Shown: piece after piece, positions 21,855 to 24,510 of the stretch
Layout of the letters: the number at the start of each line of letters is the position of its first letter
Position numbering within the stretch: the stretch's first letter is position 1
NCBI GenBank assembly: GCA_035415725.1
Contig: DAOOGN010000069.1
Location: 1 to 24,510 of the forward strand
DNA length: 24,510 nt
Direction: 5' to 3'
Source: DSWT01 sp035415725
GTDB lineage: Bacteria; Chloroflexota; Anaerolineae; B4-G1; SLSP01
Position numbers and translations under genes: made by a program
Notes under the pieces: model-generated
What the model saw: the letters and a program-made list of their open reading frames with translations, nothing else
The model's database searches: none
Told to the model about the DNA's origin: nothing

Positions 21855-24392
21855 ATGCCAATCGAAACAGTAGCTGCTGCATTACGCGCCGACGCAAAGT
21901 TTATGCGCAACGTGACGGCCTGGCGAACACTGCCCGCGCGAGAGGCGCAAACGACGCCGTGGCCGTCCGACCTGGATTCGCACCTGGCAACGGCGGGACG
22001 CAAGTTGGGTATCGACGCCCTGTATACTCACCAGGCGCGTGCCGGTGAAACCGCACTGTGCGGCGAGAACGTCATCCTCACCACCGGTACGGCCTCCGGC
22101 AAAACGTTGGGCTACACCCTGCCGCTGCTCAACACCCTCCTGCACGAGCCGACGGCCACAGCGCTGTTGCTCTTCCCCACCAAGGCGCTGGCGCATGACC
22201 AGATCACAGCGCTGGAAGCGTGGATCGACGCGCTGCAAGCCCCACTCGCCCTGCGTCCCTACGATGGCGACACGCCCCAGCGTCACCGCGCCACCATCCG
22301 CAACGAAGCGCGCATCCTCGTCTCCAACCCCGATATGCTGCATCTGGGCATCCTGCCGCATCATACCCAATGGGTGCGCTTCTTCAGCGGCCTGCGCTAC
22401 ATCGTGCTCGACGAGCTGCATACCTACCGGGGCATCTTCGGCAGTCACGTCGCCAATGTACTGCGCCGCGCCCGTCGGGTGGCGCGTTTCTACGGCGCGG
22501 AACCGCAGTTCATCTCCGCCTCGGCGACCATCGCCAACGCCCGCGAATTGGCCGAAGCGCTGTGGGAAGATCCGGTCGTTGCCGTGGAAGAGGACGGGGC
22601 GCCCTACGGCCAACGCCATGTCATCTTCTACAACCCGCCGCTGCTCAATCCCGCCCTTGGCCTGCGCGCCAGCGCTGCCGCCGAAGCGATCACATTGACA
22701 TTGAAGTTGCTCCACGCCGGCGTGCAGACGATCCTCTTCGCCCGCGCGCGCGTCACCGTGGAATTGTTGCTGCGTGAACTGCGTGAACGCGCTGTCCTCG
22801 CCGGCTTTTCACCGGACGCCATCCAGGGTTATCGCGGCGGCTACCTGCCCCAAGAGCGCCGCGCCATCGAACGCGACCTGCGCACCGGCAAAACGCGCGT
22901 CGTCGTCGCCACCAATGCGCTCGAACTGGGCATCGACATCGGCGCACTCGATGCCTCGATCCTAGTAGGCTATCCCGGCACCATCGCCGCGACCCGCCAG
23001 CAGATGGGACGCGCCGGACGGCGGGCGGGATCAGCGCTCTCCGTGCTCATCGCTACGCCTTCCCCCCTGGATCAATATCTGATCACGCACCCGGAGTATT
23101 TCTTCGGGCGCTCACCGGAGGAAGCGCGGGTGAACCCCAACACGGTGAGCCTGCTGGCCGCCCACCTCACCTGCGCCGCGTTCGAGCTGCCCTTTGAGCG
23201 GGATGAACCTTTCGGCCAGGCGCAGGACGCCGGCGCGATCCTGGAGGCGCTCGGCGCAGAGGGCGTGCTGCACCGGCGCAATGGACGCTTCACCTGGATC
23301 GGGGAATCCTATCCCGCCCAAGGTCTCTCCCTGCGCTCGGCCACACCGGACAACATTGTGATCCAGTCCACCGCGGGCGCTGTAGTCGGCACGGTGGACC
23401 GCCCCAGCGCGCCCACCCTGGTCCACGAAGGCGCGGTCTACTTGCACAGCGGCGAGATGTACCTCATCGAAAACCTGGATTGGGAGCAAGGCATCGCGCT
23501 GGCCCGTCCCGCCGACCTCGATTACTACACGCTCGCCACCTCCACAACGCAGGTGGAACGTCTGGCCGTGCGGCGCGTCTTCGGCGTCCTCGATGTCACT
23601 CCGCAACTGACCGATGAGGAAGTGCGCGTCCATACTCAAGCGGCGGCCTATCGTCGCGTGCAGCAAAGCACGCACGAGACGCTCGGCTGGGGCGAGATCG
23701 ACTTGCCGGAGCAGGTGATGGAGACGGAGGCTTTTCGGCTCACTCTGCCCTCCGCGCTGGTCGAAGAACTGGCCGAAGTGGGGGTGATGCTTGCCCCGCT
23801 GGATTACGGCCCGGCGTGGCCGCAAATCCGCGAGGCGATCCTTGCCCGCGACGGACAGCGCTGCCGCGTATGTGGGGCGGCGGCGCAAGCGGGGCATCCG
23901 CTGGAGGTGCATCATCTCACGCCGCTGCGCACGTTTATGACGCAATATCCCCGGCAGGAGGCGCTGCGCCTGGCGCACGCGCCGGAGAACCTGCTCACCG
24001 TCTGCCCGACATGCCATCGCCAGCTCGAACGGGCGCGCGGCGCGCGCACAGCTCTAGGCGGCCTGGCCTATCTGCTGCGCAACCTGGCGCCGGTATTTTT
24101 GATGGGCGATCCCGGCGATTTGGGCACCGCGGTGGAAGCGCGCGATGCGGAGAGCGGCTTGCCCGCGATTGTCGTCTTCGACAGCGCGCCAGGCGGTGCG
24201 GGATTGTCGCCGCGGCTGGTGGATTTGTGGCCTCGCCTGGTCGAGGCCATGTTGGAACGGGTACAGACGTGTCCGTGCGCGGATGGCTGTCCTTCGTGCG
24301 TCGGTCCGGTCGGGGAGAGCGAACCCGGCGCGAAGGCCGCCGCGCGGCAGTTGCTGGAGCGAATGGCAGAAGATGCATATTTGTTCTGCTGA
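21855..24392 (+). CDS. YprA/MrfA-type DEAD/DEAH helicase with inserted HNH domain and DUF1998-like Zn domain
   Basis: 845 residues. RecA-like domain 1: Walker A TTGTASGKT (76-84), FPTKALA, DELH (186-189), SASAT (221-225). Domain 2: GYRGGY, TNALELGIDIG (353-363), QMGRAGRR (383-390). These, with the C-terminal VFDSAPGGAGLSP and four-cysteine cluster C806, C808, C812, C815 (CPCADGCPSC), match YprA/MrfA, a DNA helicase acting in mitomycin-damage repair in Bacillus subtilis. Unusually, an HNH-like domain (about 655-730) is inserted just before the zinc region: CRVCG (670-674), LEVHHLTPL (683-691), N712, CPTCH (717-721). All ligands of a zinc-stabilised HNH are present, so it may cut DNA. The ATG at 21855 has a weak ribosome site (GAAAGCAGAT). 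No partner exonuclease gene is next to it. Confidence 0.9.
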   Translation: MPIETVAAALRADAKFMRNVTAWRTLPAREAQTTPWPSDLDSHLATAGRKLGIDALYTHQARAGETALCGENVILTTGTASGKTLGYTLPLLNTLLHEPTATALLLFPTKALAHDQITALEAWIDALQAPLALRPYDGDTPQRHRATIRNEARILVSNPDMLHLGILPHHTQWVRFFSGLRYIVLDELHTYRGIFGSHVANVLRRARRVARFYGAEPQFISASATIANARELAEALWEDPVVAVEEDGAPYGQRHVIFYNPPLLNPALGLRASAAAEAITLTLKLLHAGVQTILFARARVTVELLLRELRERAVLAGFSPDAIQGYRGGYLPQERRAIERDLRTGKTRVVVATNALELGIDIGALDASILVGYPGTIAATRQQMGRAGRRAGSALSVLIATPSPLDQYLITHPEYFFGRSPEEARVNPNTVSLLAAHLTCAAFELPFERDEPFGQAQDAGAILEALGAEGVLHRRNGRFTWIGESYPAQGLSLRSATPDNIVIQSTAGAVVGTVDRPSAPTLVHEGAVYLHSGEMYLIENLDWEQGIALARPADLDYYTLATSTTQVERLAVRRVFGVLDVTPQLTDEEVRVHTQAAAYRRVQQSTHETLGWGEIDLPEQVMETEAFRLTLPSALVEELAEVGVMLAPLDYGPAWPQIREAILARDGQRCRVCGAAAQAGHPLEVHHLTPLRTFMTQYPRQEALRLAHAPENLLTVCPTCHRQLERARGARTALGGLAYLLRNLAPVFLMGDPGDLGTAVEARDAESGLPAIVVFDSAPGGAGLSPRLVDLWPRLVEAMLERVQTCPCADGCPSCVGPVGESEPGAKAAARQLLERMAEDAYLFC

Positions 24393-24458
24393 TGCATCGA
24401 AGTATACTGATTGCATAACTACTAAAGGTGGGAAATTTTCAGCGGTTTTTTGTCTGTA
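24393..24458. other. Short tail between helicase gene and inverted repeat
   Basis: 66 bases with no gene; AT-rich with a TTTTTT run and no stable hairpin. It separates the helicase stop from the right-hand 52-bp repeat. Confidence 0.5.
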
Positions 24459-24510
24459 ACTATCTCGACAATGTTAGATTAGGTTTGAGATCGCTGAGTG
24501 CGTTGGGCTT
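24459..24510. repeat. Right copy of 52-bp terminal inverted repeat (probable IS end)
   Basis: Perfect reverse complement of 4-55. The tip (reading rightward ACTATCTCGACAATG) faces inward at both ends of the window, so either two copies of an element lie in opposite orientation 24.4 kb apart, or the element has terminal inverted repeats at least 52 bp long. No transposase is visible inside the window. Confidence 0.7.

Noticed and set aside
19095..21869. Same first five residues (MPIET) in nadB and the helicase
   Set aside because: Codons differ and similarity stops at once; coincidence.
20795..22003. 402-codon minus-strand frame opposite the URO-D-like gene
   Set aside because: Antisense shadow; the plus strand has clear family motifs.
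1..24510. Whole window as a composite transposon
   Set aside because: The interior is mainly core metabolism, no transposase or target duplication is visible, and a contig break at a multicopy IS explains the inverted ends.
1..24510. CRISPR array, tRNA or rRNA genes
   Set aside because: No regularly spaced repeats and no tRNA-like or rRNA-like sequence found by eye on either strand.

Overview
The window looks like a piece of a GC-rich bacterial chromosome. The gene mix (several orphan NarL-type response regulators, WSPDG-type propeller lipoproteins, an ECF transporter with fused ATPases, a GT-C glycosyltransferase) would fit Chloroflexota (Anaerolineae-like), but this is an inference from gene content and not proven. 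No tRNA, rRNA or CRISPR array is visible. Both ends carry the same 52-bp sequence in inverted orientation (4-55 and 24459-24510). At the left it cuts a response-regulator gene, so it is probably the end of a multicopy insertion sequence at which the contig was broken.

Region 1 (1-8.4 kb, mostly minus strand) is an accessory region. It holds three NarL/FixJ-type response-regulator copies (one truncated and identical in DNA to another over 366 bp), two secreted TPR proteins (one with a SleB-like hydrolase domain and a cysteine-rich tail), a seven-blade propeller lipoprotein and a frameshifted propeller remnant. The intact regulators are followed by homologous promoters (TTGACT, 18-bp spacer, TATAAT/TATACT) that drive the secreted-protein genes, so regulator plus promoter plus exported protein looks like a duplicated cassette. 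No histidine kinase is present. The secreted-protein genes are AT-richer than the flanking genes. An rhlE-type DEAD-box helicase (plus strand) and a 172-bp MITE-like transposase remnant interrupt the region.

Region 2 (8.4-12.8 kb, minus strand) is a likely three-gene operon. It encodes a soluble PRC/MgtE_N/CBS protein, an NRAMP-fold transporter lacking the canonical metal-binding methionine (suggesting Mg-type NRMT), and a GT-C glycosyltransferase. An extended -10 promoter is predicted about 300 nt upstream of the first start codon, leaving a long structured leader that could be a cis-regulatory RNA.

Region 3 (13.0-16.8 kb) holds an ECF vitamin transporter: EcfT and a single-chain EcfA-EcfA' protein on the minus strand and, divergently, a small unknown protein and an S component. 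Region 4 (16.9-20.7 kb, plus strand) is de novo NAD synthesis: a NadC-NadA fusion and NadB (L-aspartate oxidase). The S component lies just upstream of nadCA, suggesting an NAD-precursor substrate such as niacin. Region 5 (20.8-24.4 kb, plus strand) has a URO-D-superfamily protein and a YprA/MrfA-type helicase with an HNH domain inserted before its C-terminal DUF1998-like zinc domain.
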